Shown: positions 27,281-36,309, numbered from the stretch's first letter. The stretch: 64,000 nt of DNA from JAABRU01 sp041390465 (GCA_041390465.1 JAWKPW010000012.1:1-64000); one strand, 5' to 3'. Numbers and translations: made by a program. The notes: generated from the sequence alone by a model not told the origin.

Positions 27281-30205
27281 TTACTGTTTCTGAATTTTTT
27301 CGCGGGAAGTCCCCTGTTTCCGGAAAATATCGAGCCAGTTTTTGCGTTTTTTCCGGAATCCGGCATTGTTTTCGTCTCCGGTTTCCGAGTCTGAAAATGC
27401 AGGGTGCAGCAGTTCGGGTTCAGGGCAGTGCTCCGGCACAGGAGATGGGCGATGATGCTGTTCTTCTGCTTCAGCCTGAATGCCGTCTGTAAAATACCGG
27501 GGCAGGGAGCTTCCGAATTCCCTGATCGCACGGGTATGGGGAATCTGGTCTTCTGTCCGGAATTCATACGCGAAATTTCCGGACGGATCAAAATAGACAT
27601 GAATTTCCTCGCAGTTTTCTCCCCGCGCCATGCGCCCGAGCAGTTCCCCGGACAGCTCAGGCAGCAGACTGTGGGTGAGAATATTGTCCACATTCCGAGC
27701 ACCTGTATCCCCATCCGTGCAGCGGGCCGCGATATTGGCTGCCATATCCCGTGCGCAGGAGAGGTGAATGCGGTGATGTTCCTGAAAGCGCTGACAAATC
27801 TTCTGCATTTTCAGACGGACAATCTCCGTTGTTGCGTTTTCTGTCAGCGGATAATAGGGAACAATGACCAGACGACCCAGAAACGCGGGTTTGAAATATT
27901 CCAGAAGTTCGGGCCGTATCATTTCCCGTATCTGATCCGGTTCCGGTGGTACGGCACCGTTGCAGCAGGCATGGAGCATGGTGGCGGCTCCCACATTGCA
28001 GGTCATCAGGATCACCGTATTCCGGAAATCCACTGCCTGTCCTTCAGAATCCTCCATCATGCCTTTGTCAAAAACCTGATAGAAAAGCTCCATGACATCC
28101 GGATGGGCTTTTTCCACCTCGTCGAGCAGCACCACACTGTAGGGACGCTGACGCACAGCCTCGGTCAGGACTCCGCCTTTTCCATGTCCCACGTATCCGG
28201 GCGGAGATCCTTTGAGACCGGAAACGGTATAGGCTTCCTGATATTCAGACATATTGATGACAATCAGATTCCGGTCTCCGCCATAGAGAATATCGGCCAG
28301 GGCAATGGCGGTTTCGGTTTTTCCAATGCCGCTGGGCCCGGTCAGAAGAAACACGCCCACAGGTTTCCCCGGATCATCCAGATGGGCCCGGTAGGTTTTG
28401 ATTCTGCGGCAGATGGCTTCCAAAGCATGGGGCTGACCAATGATGCGCTCTGACAGTTTTTCTTTGAGTTCCAGAACCGTGCTGATTTCATCGCGCATCA
28501 TTTTGCCCACCGGAATGCCGGTCCAGTTGGCGATCACCCGTGCGACCGTTCCACTGTCCACGCAGGTGGGAATCATGGGAGATTTTCCCTGTATCTCAGC
28601 AAGCTGAGCCTTGAGGGCAGCAAGTTCCGCTGCTTCTTTTGGGGGACTGTTTCCAGGATTTTTGTCCGCGAGAGCCGAGCTGTATTCCGCTGCAATCCGT
28701 TTCTGCACCTCAATGATCCTGCGTGCCAGCACCTTTTCTTTTTCCCACTGCTTTTCCAGTTCCTCTTTTTGTCTGCTGACATCAGCCAGAATTTTTTCCA
28801 GATTCGCAATGCGTTCCCCATGCTCCTGTCCCGCGGCCTGTTCCCGGTACAGGAGACCGCGCTCTGTTTCCAACTGCCCGATCTGCCGGATCCGATCCTC
28901 AATTTCCGGTGGCGTTGCATTCTGACCGATGGACACCCGTGCGCAGGCTGTGTCCATCACACTGATGGCCTTGTCCGGCAGTTGACGGCCCGTGATATAG
29001 CGGTGGGAAAGCCGCACAGCATCCTGCAGAGCCTCATCCAGTATCAGGACATTGTGATAGGCTTCCAGATGGGGTGCCAGCCCCCGGAGCATTTCCACCG
29101 CACTGGCCTCATCCGGCTCCTCCACCTTCACCACCTGAAAGCGCCGTGCAAGTGCGGGATCTTTTTCAAAATATTTCTTGTATTCCGACCAGGTTGTGGC
29201 AGCGATGGTGCGCAGTTCCCCCCGTGCCAGCGCAGGTTTGAGCAGATTCGCTGCATCCCCCATGCCGGCCGGGCCGCCCGCGCCGATCAGGGTATGTGCC
29301 TCATCAATAAACACAATGATGGGCAGCGGAGAGTTGACAACTTCGTCAATCACTGCCTTGAGCCGTTTTTCAAATTCACCCTTGATGCCTGCTCCGGCCT
29401 GCAGCAAAGCCAGATCCAGCAGCCGGAGCGAGACATTTTTCAGGGGAGGCGGAACATCCCCTTTGGCAATGCGCCGGGCCAGTCCTTCCACCACAGCAGT
29501 TTTTCCTACGCCGGCCTCACCGGTCAAGATGGGATTGTTCTGCCTGCGCCGGGTCAGAATGTCAATGAGTTGCCGGATTTCCATATCTCTGCCCAGAATC
29601 GGATCAATCAGGCCGCTTTTTGCCCGTGCTGTCAAATCAATGGTATATTGATCAAGATTCGGGGTCTGTGATCCGCGCGGAGGATCACCGGAACCTGTTT
29701 CAGACAGGGAGGAGGGCGGGGCACCTTCCTCCTCCTTTGAATGACGGATGATTTCGCTGATGTCATTTTTCAGCCCTTCGCGGGGAATCCGCTTGAGTGT
29801 TGGCGAGGACTCAAAAATCACCATGCGCAGCTCATTGTGGTCAACAAGTGCCAGAAGAATGGCAGCAGAGCGTATCTTCGGGGTATGGAAATGAAGCGAG
29901 GAAAGTATCCAGGACTGCTCCAGAAGACGGAGAATATGGGGGGAAAGCGCGGGGGTGCGGCTGTTGCCTCTCCGGAAACGCTCAATAAAACGGGTCAGAT
30001 CTTTTTTGATATCCTCGGTTCTGACCTCATAATAACGGAGAAGCAGTTGCAGATCCGTGTCCGGAATGTCAAGAATCGCGAGGACATAATGCTCCAGTTC
30101 CACATTGTAATTGGTCTGGGAGACACAAAGTTCCGCTGCCTTTTCCATCCCCCTGCGGCAGACCGGATTCAACTTGTCAATGAGAGACTGCAGATCAAGG
30201 TTCAT
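27281..30205 (-). CDS. clpV: ClpV (TssH), T6SS sheath-recycling AAA+ ATPase with C-terminal extension
   Basis: 974 residues. An N-domain (LEHYVLAILDIPDTDLQLLL) is followed by AAA module 1 with Walker A GEAGVGKTA and Walker B IVFIDEAHTLIGAGG, a coiled-coil middle domain (about 420-540), and AAA module 2 with GPSGIGKTETA and VVLLDEVEKAHPDV. IDPILGRDMEIRQLIDIL-type text confirms the ClpB/ClpV family. About 90 residues after the usual end (from YEFRTEDQIP) are Pro/His/Glu-rich and finish in a basic KKRKNWLDIFRKQG tail that ordinary ClpV lacks. ClpV disassembles contracted TssB/TssC sheath. It lies upstream of vgrG by 27 nt. Confidence 0.95.
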   Translation of the reverse strand: MNLDLQSLIDKLNPVCRRGMEKAAELCVSQTNYNVELEHYVLAILDIPDTDLQLLLRYYEVRTEDIKKDLTRFIERFRRGNSRTPALSPHILRLLEQSWILSSLHFHTPKIRSAAILLALVDHNELRMVIFESSPTLKRIPREGLKNDISEIIRHSKEEEGAPPSSLSETGSGDPPRGSQTPNLDQYTIDLTARAKSGLIDPILGRDMEIRQLIDILTRRRQNNPILTGEAGVGKTAVVEGLARRIAKGDVPPPLKNVSLRLLDLALLQAGAGIKGEFEKRLKAVIDEVVNSPLPIIVFIDEAHTLIGAGGPAGMGDAANLLKPALARGELRTIAATTWSEYKKYFEKDPALARRFQVVKVEEPDEASAVEMLRGLAPHLEAYHNVLILDEALQDAVRLSHRYITGRQLPDKAISVMDTACARVSIGQNATPPEIEDRIRQIGQLETERGLLYREQAAGQEHGERIANLEKILADVSRQKEELEKQWEKEKVLARRIIEVQKRIAAEYSSALADKNPGNSPPKEAAELAALKAQLAEIQGKSPMIPTCVDSGTVARVIANWTGIPVGKMMRDEISTVLELKEKLSERIIGQPHALEAICRRIKTYRAHLDDPGKPVGVFLLTGPSGIGKTETAIALADILYGGDRNLIVINMSEYQEAYTVSGLKGSPPGYVGHGKGGVLTEAVRQRPYSVVLLDEVEKAHPDVMELFYQVFDKGMMEDSEGQAVDFRNTVILMTCNVGAATMLHACCNGAVPPEPDQIREMIRPELLEYFKPAFLGRLVIVPYYPLTENATTEIVRLKMQKICQRFQEHHRIHLSCARDMAANIAARCTDGDTGARNVDNILTHSLLPELSGELLGRMARGENCEEIHVYFDPSGNFAYEFRTEDQIPHTRAIREFGSSLPRYFTDGIQAEAEEQHHRPSPVPEHCPEPELLHPAFSDSETGDENNAGFRKKRKNWLDIFRKQGTSREKIQKQ

Positions 30206-30337
30206 TCTTCACCCCGGGCATATGTTCAGCCGGTTCAAAACAGAGAAAAAATTACGGTTTGCAAACTTCAGGTTTTCTTCCAAGTCTCTGACAGCTTTTA
30301 TACTGTTTATGCAGAGGCAAAAGCAAGACAAAACTTT

Positions 30338-31129
30338 TCACTCGCCAAGAAGCCGAAGCATCTCTTTTTTCACCGCATTGAGTTCCTGCATTTCCTCAAC
30401 GGTTCCGCCATGATCCGGATGGTATTTCCGGGCCATTCTTTTATATCCCGAAGTTACGATTTCCATTGCCATTGTTTTATTGGAAATGCTTTTGAATGAC
30501 ACAATATCTTTCAGTATCCTGTCGCATCGGGCCTGCCGGTTCCGGGCTTCGCCGGCTTTGGTTTGGAAAGCACTGTCCGCAGCAGATCGGGGATCGGTTT
30601 CCCCGCTGTTTCCGTTCACCTTCCTGAATTTGCGCATCTGCAGGGGATACTCCTCTGATTTTCTGTACTCGGCAAGCACCTGTTTTTTGACGGTCTCAAA
30701 TTTCTGAAAAACCAGATTCAGATATTGTGCGCATTGACCATGACCCAGATGGGGAAAGGTCTTTTTTATCCCGTCCACAATCCTGCTTTCGTGAATTCCC
30801 CGCACATCTTTCTGCCAGGCCCGGCTGCGCCGCAGACTGTCCAGGAAATCTTCCACAATATCCCAGTAGGCAATTGTGGCAACAGGAAAACGCTTTTTCT
30901 GTATCTGACCATTGTTTCTGACGGTTTGCACCAGACTGATTTTGTATTGACACATGGGTTCTCTTTCAATTTCTTCGCCCGTAAAGCGGTATTCACCCGA
31001 TCCCGGATAACAGGGTTCCCATCCCGCATTGCGGTAAACACCGCTGAAACCGGGTTTGCATGTGCGTTTGTGCCTGGTAATGGAACAGGAAATCAGAGGC
31101 TGGCTCTTTTCTCCGCAACTGTCTGTCAT
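30338..31129 (-). CDS. J-domain (DnaJ-like) protein beside clpV
   Basis: 263 residues. The N-terminal half carries several cysteines (positions about 5, 15, 24, 40 and 60) and resembles no chaperone domain I know. The C-terminal 45 residues read SGYKRMARKYHPDHGGTVEE, then LNAVKKEMLRLL: helices II-III of a J-domain with the HPD tripeptide that stimulates DnaK. A basic, Arg-rich linker joins the halves. It is the first gene of the minus-strand T6SS block and lies about 130 nt before clpV. It may recruit DnaK to T6SS or ClpV work, which is inference from position only. Confidence 0.75.
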   Translation of the reverse strand: MTDSCGEKSQPLISCSITRHKRTCKPGFSGVYRNAGWEPCYPGSGEYRFTGEEIEREPMCQYKISLVQTVRNNGQIQKKRFPVATIAYWDIVEDFLDSLRRSRAWQKDVRGIHESRIVDGIKKTFPHLGHGQCAQYLNLVFQKFETVKKQVLAEYRKSEEYPLQMRKFRKVNGNSGETDPRSAADSAFQTKAGEARNRQARCDRILKDIVSFKSISNKTMAMEIVTSGYKRMARKYHPDHGGTVEEMQELNAVKKEMLRLLGE

Positions 31130-31479
31130 TTCATCTCTTTCTCAGCAGATCAATACGGAATGCGGTTCCGGAAGGTTTTCGATCTGCTGTCCTGTGTATT
31201 TTGGCAAAACCGGAACCATGCTCCCAAAAACAAGGTGCCGGAAATCAATTTATATTGCCTTTTATTCAAAATCAATATAAAAAATTGCGGCACAACGCAA
31301 ACACTGTTCCGGCACTGCCTGCGCAATGTCCCCAATTTTGCCCTGAACAAATGCCCGGAAAATGTTTTGTCTTCAGGCATATTTTTTGCTAACATGTCTT
31401 CCCGCTTTTCCGGACTGCTCCGGCAGTCCGATTTTTATTTTTTATTTTTTATCAACCAAACCTTAATGAAGGAGGAAAC
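31130..31479. promoter_or_regulatory. Divergent intergenic region, T6SS block versus BMP gene
   Basis: 350 nt, A/T-richer than its neighbours, with no gene. It must hold promoters for the J-domain/T6SS unit leftward and for the binding-protein gene rightward. A strong AAGGAGG lies at 31470-31476 before the ATG at 31480. I cannot assign promoter boxes. Confidence 0.5.
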
Positions 31480-32673
31480 ATGCGCAACTGCCGTATGACG
31501 AAAAAAACGATCTGTCTGGTCCTGTGTCTGCTGCTTTTCGGGACAGTCTCTGCCCTGGCAGCAGAAGCAGAATTCACCTTTGGTCTTCTGCTGGTGGGAC
31601 CTTACAATGATCATGGCTACAGTCAGGCCCATTATGAAGGAGGAAAGTATGTGGAGGAGACGGTGCCGGGTGCCAAAATGATCTATATTGACAAGGTCAA
31701 TCCGGCCGACCGTGCAGGCATCACCATTCCCCAGCTTGTGGATGACATGGCGGAAAAAGGGGCAAAACTCATTATTGCAAACTCGGATGACATGAAAGAC
31801 GGCATCCGGGAGGCCGCGCTCATGCACCCGGAGATTTTCTTTGTCCACTGCTCCGGCGATGATGTGCTTGCGGGCAAGGCTCCGGCCAATCTTGCCAATC
31901 TTTTCGGACGCATGGAATATGGAAAAATGATGGCCGGCTTCGCGGCCGCCATGACCACAAAAACCGGAAAAATCGGCTATCTTGGCCCTCTGATCAATGA
32001 GGAAACCCGGAGACTGGCCGCTTCCAGTTATCTGGGAGCCAGATATGCCTGGGAGAAAATTTTGAAAAAAAATCCCGCGGATCTGAAATTTCAGGTCACA
32101 TGGATCGGGTTCTGGTTCAATATTCCGGGAGTCACGGCCGATCCCACCCAGGTGGCGCAAAACTTTTACAATACCGGTTATGATGTGGTGATTTCCGGCA
32201 TTGACACCACGGAAAACACAGTGGTGGCAGGCCAGAAGCGCAAAGAGGGAAAAGAGGTCTGGGCAGTTCCCTATGACTACAGGGGAGCCTGTGAAACATC
32301 GCCGGAGGTCTGTCTGGGGGTTCCCTATTTCAACTGGGGGCCGGGCTATGCGGATATGGTGAAACGGGCCATGTCCGGAAACTGGAAATCGGAATGGATA
32401 CTTCTGGGTCCGGACTGGTCTGACATCAACAAAAGCGAAACCAGCACAGTCGGATTTGCAGAAGGCAAAGCGCTTTCCGAAACAGCCGCAAAGGAACTTG
32501 CCGCTTTTGTCAAAGAGATGGGAGCGGGAAACATCAATCTTTTCAAAGGCCCGATCAGTTATCAGGATGGCAGTGTCTTTCTCAAAGAGGGGGAAACAGC
32601 CACTGATCAGCAGATTTGGTACATGAAGCAGCTTCTGCAGGGCATGGACGGCCAGAGCAGCAGCGCAAAGTGA
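31480..32673 (+). CDS. BMP family (PnrA/Med-like) ABC transporter substrate-binding protein
   Basis: 397 residues with AAGGAGG before the ATG. The signal peptide (core LVLCLLLFGTVSALA) is cleaved near AAEAEF. The mature protein has BMP-family text: GLLLVGPYNDHGYSQAHYEG, then LIIANSDDMKDGIREAALMH, GRMEYGKMMAGFAAAM and KIGYLGPL. Such proteins bind purine nucleosides or related ligands in the periplasm for an ABC importer. No permease or ATPase gene lies nearby, so the transporter partner must be elsewhere. No lipobox Cys follows the signal, so it should be a free periplasmic protein. Confidence 0.9.
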   Translation: MRNCRMTKKTICLVLCLLLFGTVSALAAEAEFTFGLLLVGPYNDHGYSQAHYEGGKYVEETVPGAKMIYIDKVNPADRAGITIPQLVDDMAEKGAKLIIANSDDMKDGIREAALMHPEIFFVHCSGDDVLAGKAPANLANLFGRMEYGKMMAGFAAAMTTKTGKIGYLGPLINEETRRLAASSYLGARYAWEKILKKNPADLKFQVTWIGFWFNIPGVTADPTQVAQNFYNTGYDVVISGIDTTENTVVAGQKRKEGKEVWAVPYDYRGACETSPEVCLGVPYFNWGPGYADMVKRAMSGNWKSEWILLGPDWSDINKSETSTVGFAEGKALSETAAKELAAFVKEMGAGNINLFKGPISYQDGSVFLKEGETATDQQIWYMKQLLQGMDGQSSSAK

Positions 32674-32682
32674 GAAAACAGA

Positions 32683-32722
32683 AAAGGGGTTGCAGTTTCA
32701 ACTGCAGCCCCTTTGTTTTTTT
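32683..32722. terminator. Bidirectional terminator between BMP gene and tRNA-Val
   Basis: AAAGGGGTTGCAG (32683-32695) pairs with CTGCAGCCCCTTT (32702-32714) around TTTCAA, followed by a T-run to 32722 on the plus strand. The stem is perfect and serves two converging units. Confidence 0.9.
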
Positions 32723-32796
32723 GGTAGGCACGATTGGGTTTGAACCAACGACCCCTACCGTGTCAGGGTAGTGCTCTCCCGCTGAGCTACGTGCCT
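32722..32796 (-). tRNA. tRNA-Val (anticodon GAC)
   Basis: The reverse strand folds as a full cloverleaf: acceptor AGGCACG with CGTGCCT, D-arm GCTC/GAGC, anticodon stem CTACC/GGTAG around loop CTGACAC (anticodon GAC, valine), T-arm with loop TTCAAAC, and an encoded CCA at 32722-32724. The 3' end touches the T-run of the terminator. tRNA genes are common integration sites, but no integrase is seen here. Confidence 0.95.
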
Positions 32797-32854
32797 CTGT
32801 GAAAAAGATAAAAAGCCTGATACCATTATCCTGAACCTTTGTCAAGAAAAGTTT

Positions 32855-33217
32855 TCACCAGTGAATGGATATGGGCGGAACCCGTCCGCCCCGGGGCACT
32901 CTGTCAATGTCAACCTCCATAATCCTGTCAGAGCCGACATAGACCACAAGTTTGTAGGCAGAGGGCGGAAGTCCCTGCCCCGGATCTGAAAAAGCATACT
33001 GACCGTATTTGTTGGTGGATGTGATGGAAACATGATTCTCCGCGCTGTCTCCGTCTTTGACCAGCCGAAGCGTAATCACGGCTTCCCCAATCCTGTTTCC
33101 CTGAACAGTTCCCAGCAGCCACCAGTCATGCTCCCCCGGATTCGCTCCCATGACACCTGCGGGTGCAAAAACGAGAACTGCCAGAAGCAACGCAAATCCC
33201 CTAACATATTGTTTCAT
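32855..33217 (-). CDS. Small secreted protein, carboxypeptidase-regulatory-like fold suspected
   Basis: 120 residues from the ATG at 33217 with AGGAGGGG upstream; the open frame reaches 33388 but the extra residues are unlikely to be used. The signal peptide (GFALLLAVLVFAPAGVMG) is clear. The mature part (WWLLGTVQGNRIGEAVITLR, then NKYGQYAFSDPGQGLPPSAY and KLVVYVG) looks like a single beta-sandwich of the CarboxypepD_reg/Cna-B sort: a 'value added, grows into decoration' pattern with GxYxF. No neighbours explain its role. Confidence 0.7.
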   Translation of the reverse strand: MKQYVRGFALLLAVLVFAPAGVMGANPGEHDWWLLGTVQGNRIGEAVITLRLVKDGDSAENHVSITSTNKYGQYAFSDPGQGLPPSAYKLVVYVGSDRIMEVDIDRVPRGGRVPPISIHW

Positions 33218-33510
33218 GATGCCCCTCCTGAACTGAACGGTTGTTGTTTTCTGCCCGGCCGAAATCTGATTCGTCCCCTGACGCAACTTCTGTCCCGGCC
33301 CTGCGAATCCTTTTTCCGACAGCCCGAATCCTGTCCGAAACTGCCCGGTGTTCTTTCCGAAAACCGCATTTTTGCAGAATATATACATACAGCGCTGAAA
33401 ATATCAAGCAAAGATTGAAAAAATATGGAAACAGAATCTTTCTCGTCCCTGCCGTGAAAAGCATTGATTCCGGATGATGATTGTGGTTTAATGTCTGCAA
33501 TGCGAAGGAA

Positions 33511-33572
33511 GAATCAGATTCCGGCAGAATTTCACAGCCTTCAAAAAGTTGTCAAATCTCAGATTTCCTGTC
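33511..33572. repeat. Partial copy (C) of the 113-bp GAATTAAAAGT element
   Basis: CAGATTCCGGCAGAATTTCA and AAAAGTTGTCAAATCTCAG match the centre of the fuller copies at 34134 and 51175, but the ends are degraded. It lies just upstream of the CULT-domain gene. Confidence 0.55.
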
Positions 33573-33607
33573 AATTCAAATTGATAACCTGAAAATGGAG
33601 TATCGTC

Positions 33608-34045
33608 ATGAACCTTTGCCCGGCATTCTCCGCATTCCGGCTGATCCCCTTTCAGACCTTTCAGATTCCCGAAGGGAAACTTCTGAATGTGACAGAAAAA
33701 AAGGAAAAGACCGGTGTGGATGAAGAAAAGGAAAAGGCCATCCGATGTGCAGACTGCGGTTTTGGGATCACCACAGCCAGAGAACGGATCGAAATGAACG
33801 GGCACCACAGCCATGTTTTCAACAATCCCGCGGGTTATCTTTTTGAAATCGGATGTTTTGCCTCTGCACCGGGCTGTGTGAACCGGGGGGAACCGACCAT
33901 GGAATTCACCTGGTTTGCCGGCTTTGCCTGGCGCTTTGCCCTGTGCGGAAACTGTTCTGCCCATCTGGGATGGCGGTATCATTCCGGCGGCGGACGCAGT
34001 TTTTACGGACTGATCCTTGACTGTATCCGGGAGGATCCGGTGTGA
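33608..34045 (+). CDS. Cereblon-like CULT-domain protein with intact tri-tryptophan pocket
   Basis: 145 residues; GGAG lies 8 nt before the ATG. The first 45 residues are a poorly conserved lead with a Lys/Glu-rich linker. The rest is a complete CULT domain: CADC (Cys 47/50) and CGNC (Cys 113/116) form the zinc site, GHHSHVFNNPAGYLFEIGCF is the first conserved block, and Trp 102, 108 and 122 line the pocket. Their spacings (6 and 14) equal those of human cereblon W380, W386 and W400. HLGWRYHSGG and FYGLILDCI complete the family signature. Bacterial CULT proteins are known but their natural ligand is not settled. No degradation-system genes are adjacent. Confidence 0.93.
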   Translation: MNLCPAFSAFRLIPFQTFQIPEGKLLNVTEKKEKTGVDEEKEKAIRCADCGFGITTARERIEMNGHHSHVFNNPAGYLFEIGCFASAPGCVNRGEPTMEFTWFAGFAWRFALCGNCSAHLGWRYHSGGGRSFYGLILDCIREDPV

Positions 34046-34133
34046 AAAAAGGATGCTGTCTTTGCCGCGCAATCCGCGGGGAAAATTTTCTGCTCTCAAC
34101 TCTTTCAGATATTGCGCTTTTAATCACAAATGG

Positions 34134-34246
34134 GAATTAAGACCCAGATTCCCGCAGGATTTGACAACTTTTGAAAAGTTGTCAAATCTTCTGACAAGAG
34201 ATAACCGTCTGTTTTTGTCTGGTCTGAAATTTTTGACTTTTAATTT
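34134..34246. repeat. MITE-like 113-bp element with terminal inverted repeats, copy A
   Basis: It begins GAATTAAGACCCAGATT and ends GACTTTTAATTT, roughly inverse to each other, and holds a near-perfect stem, GATTTGACAACTTTT with AAAAGTTGTCAAATC (about 34158-34188). It is about 80% alike by eye to 51175-51286 and ends 18 nt before the start codon of the next gene. Confidence 0.75.
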
Positions 34247-34264
34247 GCATCAGAGGAGGACACA

Positions 34265-35434
34265 ATGAAAGCATTTCACCGTATGAGGCTCCTGCCTGCT
34301 CTTTTACTGATCCTGTCCGTGTCATTTTCCATGTCATTTGCCGCTGAAAAAAAACATTATCCCACATCTCCGCCTGAAAATCCGGCAAAAAAATGGCGGA
34401 TTGGGTATTATGAGGGCGGCTTCTACAGGGATTATCCCAAAACCCTGACAGCCGCGCTCAACGGCCTTGCCTTTCTTGGCTGGATAGAGCCCCTGACTGT
34501 CCCTTCACCGGAAGAAGATATGTCCCGGTTCTGGGCATGGCTGGCCGCCAATGTCAAAAGCAGGTATCTTGAATTTGCGGCAGATGCTTTTTATTCGAAC
34601 AACTGGGACCAGAGCATTCGGGAACAGACCAGGCAGATCGTTCTGAAACGCCTGAGGGAATCCAAAGATATTGATCTGATGATAGCCATGGGCACATGGG
34701 CCGGGCAGGATTTGGCAAACAATGAACATGCCGTTCCCACCATGGTGTGTTCTGTCTCTGACCCGATAGCCGCGAAAATTATCCCCAGTGCGGAGGATTC
34801 CGGTTTTGATCATGTCCACGCGCGTGTGGATCCGAAGCGGTATTTCAGACAGATCTATGCCTTTCATGATGTCATCGGATTTAAGAAACTCGGTATCATC
34901 TATACGGACAATGTTACCGGGCGAAGCTATGCAGCCATAGAGGATGCAAGGAGAATTGCGCAAAGACGGAATTTTGAGATTGCGGAATGCCATACATACG
35001 AAGGTGGGGCCACACCGGAAACCAACGCAAGGACAGTGGAATGTGCCCAAAAACTTGCCCCGAAAATTGATGCCCTGTATCTTACAGCACAGGCAAGTGT
35101 GAACCGGGAAACCCTGCCCCTGATTATCTCTGCCATGAACGCAGCCAAAGTTCCCGTATTTTCCCAGTCCGGTTCCGAAGAGGTGCAGCAGGGGGCTCTG
35201 CTGAGCATCTCTTCGAGCTCAAATATGAAAATCTACGGAAATTTCACTGCCGCGACTATGGCCCAAATCATCAACGGCGCGAAACCGCGCGATTTGAATC
35301 AGGTCTGTGAAGCACCTCCCAAAATTGCCTTCAACAGGGCAACTGCCAAAGCAATCGGGCTCCGGGAGGATCTGTTTCAGCTCCTGTCAAACACAGCCCA
35401 TGAGGTTTATGACACCATCGGGGAAGCAAAATAA
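34265..35434 (+). CDS. ABC transporter substrate-binding protein (TrpX/ABC_sub_bind-like)
   Basis: 389 residues; GAGGAGG precedes the ATG. The signal peptide (LLPALLLILSVSFSMSFA) is followed by WRIGYYEGGFYRDYPKTLTA, LMIAMGTWAGQDLAN, VPTMVCSVSDPIAAKII and LGIIYTDNVTGRSYAAIEDA, a two-lobe periplasmic binding protein of the ABC_sub_bind group. VPVFSQSGSEEVQQGALLSI in the second lobe is typical. The ligand is unknown; relatives bind amino acids. No permease or ATPase gene is adjacent. The MITE-like copy A forms its leader region, so its promoter may lie in that element. Confidence 0.85.
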   Translation: MKAFHRMRLLPALLLILSVSFSMSFAAEKKHYPTSPPENPAKKWRIGYYEGGFYRDYPKTLTAALNGLAFLGWIEPLTVPSPEEDMSRFWAWLAANVKSRYLEFAADAFYSNNWDQSIREQTRQIVLKRLRESKDIDLMIAMGTWAGQDLANNEHAVPTMVCSVSDPIAAKIIPSAEDSGFDHVHARVDPKRYFRQIYAFHDVIGFKKLGIIYTDNVTGRSYAAIEDARRIAQRRNFEIAECHTYEGGATPETNARTVECAQKLAPKIDALYLTAQASVNRETLPLIISAMNAAKVPVFSQSGSEEVQQGALLSISSSSNMKIYGNFTAATMAQIINGAKPRDLNQVCEAPPKIAFNRATAKAIGLREDLFQLLSNTAHEVYDTIGEAK

Positions 35435-35489
35435 GTGCCTGACCTGAGGTTTTCGTGTCAGAAATCACCTAACCGCAGGGCAACACACA

Positions 35490-36298
35490 ATGACTGCACT
35501 GGAAGACATAAAAAAAGATTCGGTTTTAAACGGCATTGTTTCTGGCCAGGCTGTAAGCATTGTAAATGCTGACAGGATCGGACACGATGCGGTTTCTGTT
35601 TTTTACAGGGATTCCAAAGGCGCGGGCTTGGGGAGCGGATGCTTTTCCGCGCGGATGAGGAACATCTGCACCCTGTCACAGCAGGCCGTCCCTGGAGTTT
35701 TGACGGCAATGGAGCAGATTTCAAAATTGCCGCTGAAGCACACCGCATCCGGCTGGCCCATCTTTTTGATCCGCTCATGGCAGTCCGCACCTCAACTGTG
35801 GAACCCCTTCCCCACCAGATTACCGCAGTTTATGATGCCATGATTCCCCGGCAGCCTTTGCGCTTTCTGCTGGCCGATGATCCGGGCGCAGGCAAAACCA
35901 TCATGGCCGGACTTTTCATCCGGGAACTCATGGTGCGGGGCGATGTGAAACGCTGTCTTGTCGTTGCCCCGGGCAATCTGGTGGAGCAGTGGCAGGATGA
36001 ACTGGATCAGAAATTCGGGCTGTTCTTTGACATTTTTTCCCGTGAAATGGTGGAATCTGCCCGGTCTGCAAATCCTTTTGAGGAAAAAAATCTGCTCATT
36101 GCCAGAACTGATCAACTGGCACGCGCCGAAGATCTGACAGCCAAACTGAAAAAAACAGACTGGGATCTGATTGCTGTGGATGAGGCGCATAAAATGTCAG
36201 CCGCATGGTTTGGCAATAATTTGAAAAAAACCAGACGGTTGTATTATGCGAGGCATGGTTTGATCTGTTCCATGCGATTAATTATGATGCTGTCCTGA
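35490..36298 (+). pseudogene. SNF2/DEAD-type helicase N-terminal remnant, frameshifted and truncated before an IS110 element
   Basis: It opens MTALEDIKKDSVLNGIVSGQ and reads to about 35625, where a one-base shift moves coding text to another frame (GERMLFRADEEHLHPVTAG). Then follow RIRLAHLFDPLMAVRTSTVE, Walker A in LADDPGAGKTIMAG, VVAPGNLVEQWQDEL and DEAH in VDEAHKMSA. Coding text ends near LKKTRRL (about 36240), well short of the 900 or more residues of such proteins, and IS110 sequence follows. Proteins of this type (helicase-related, DrmD-like) sit in defence loci. The remainder is not found in the window. Confidence 0.8.
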
Positions 36299-36309
36299 AA
36301 ATGTTTTTT

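Noticed and set aside
25535..27394. 619-codon plus-strand open frame opposite vgrG
   Set aside because: The length reflects codon bias of VgrG. The sequence has no recognisable fold and VgrG is certain.
1..31129. Extracellular contractile injection system instead of a T6SS
   Set aside because: TssJ, TssL, TssM, TssK and ClpV are all present; these belong to membrane-anchored T6SS, not eCIS.
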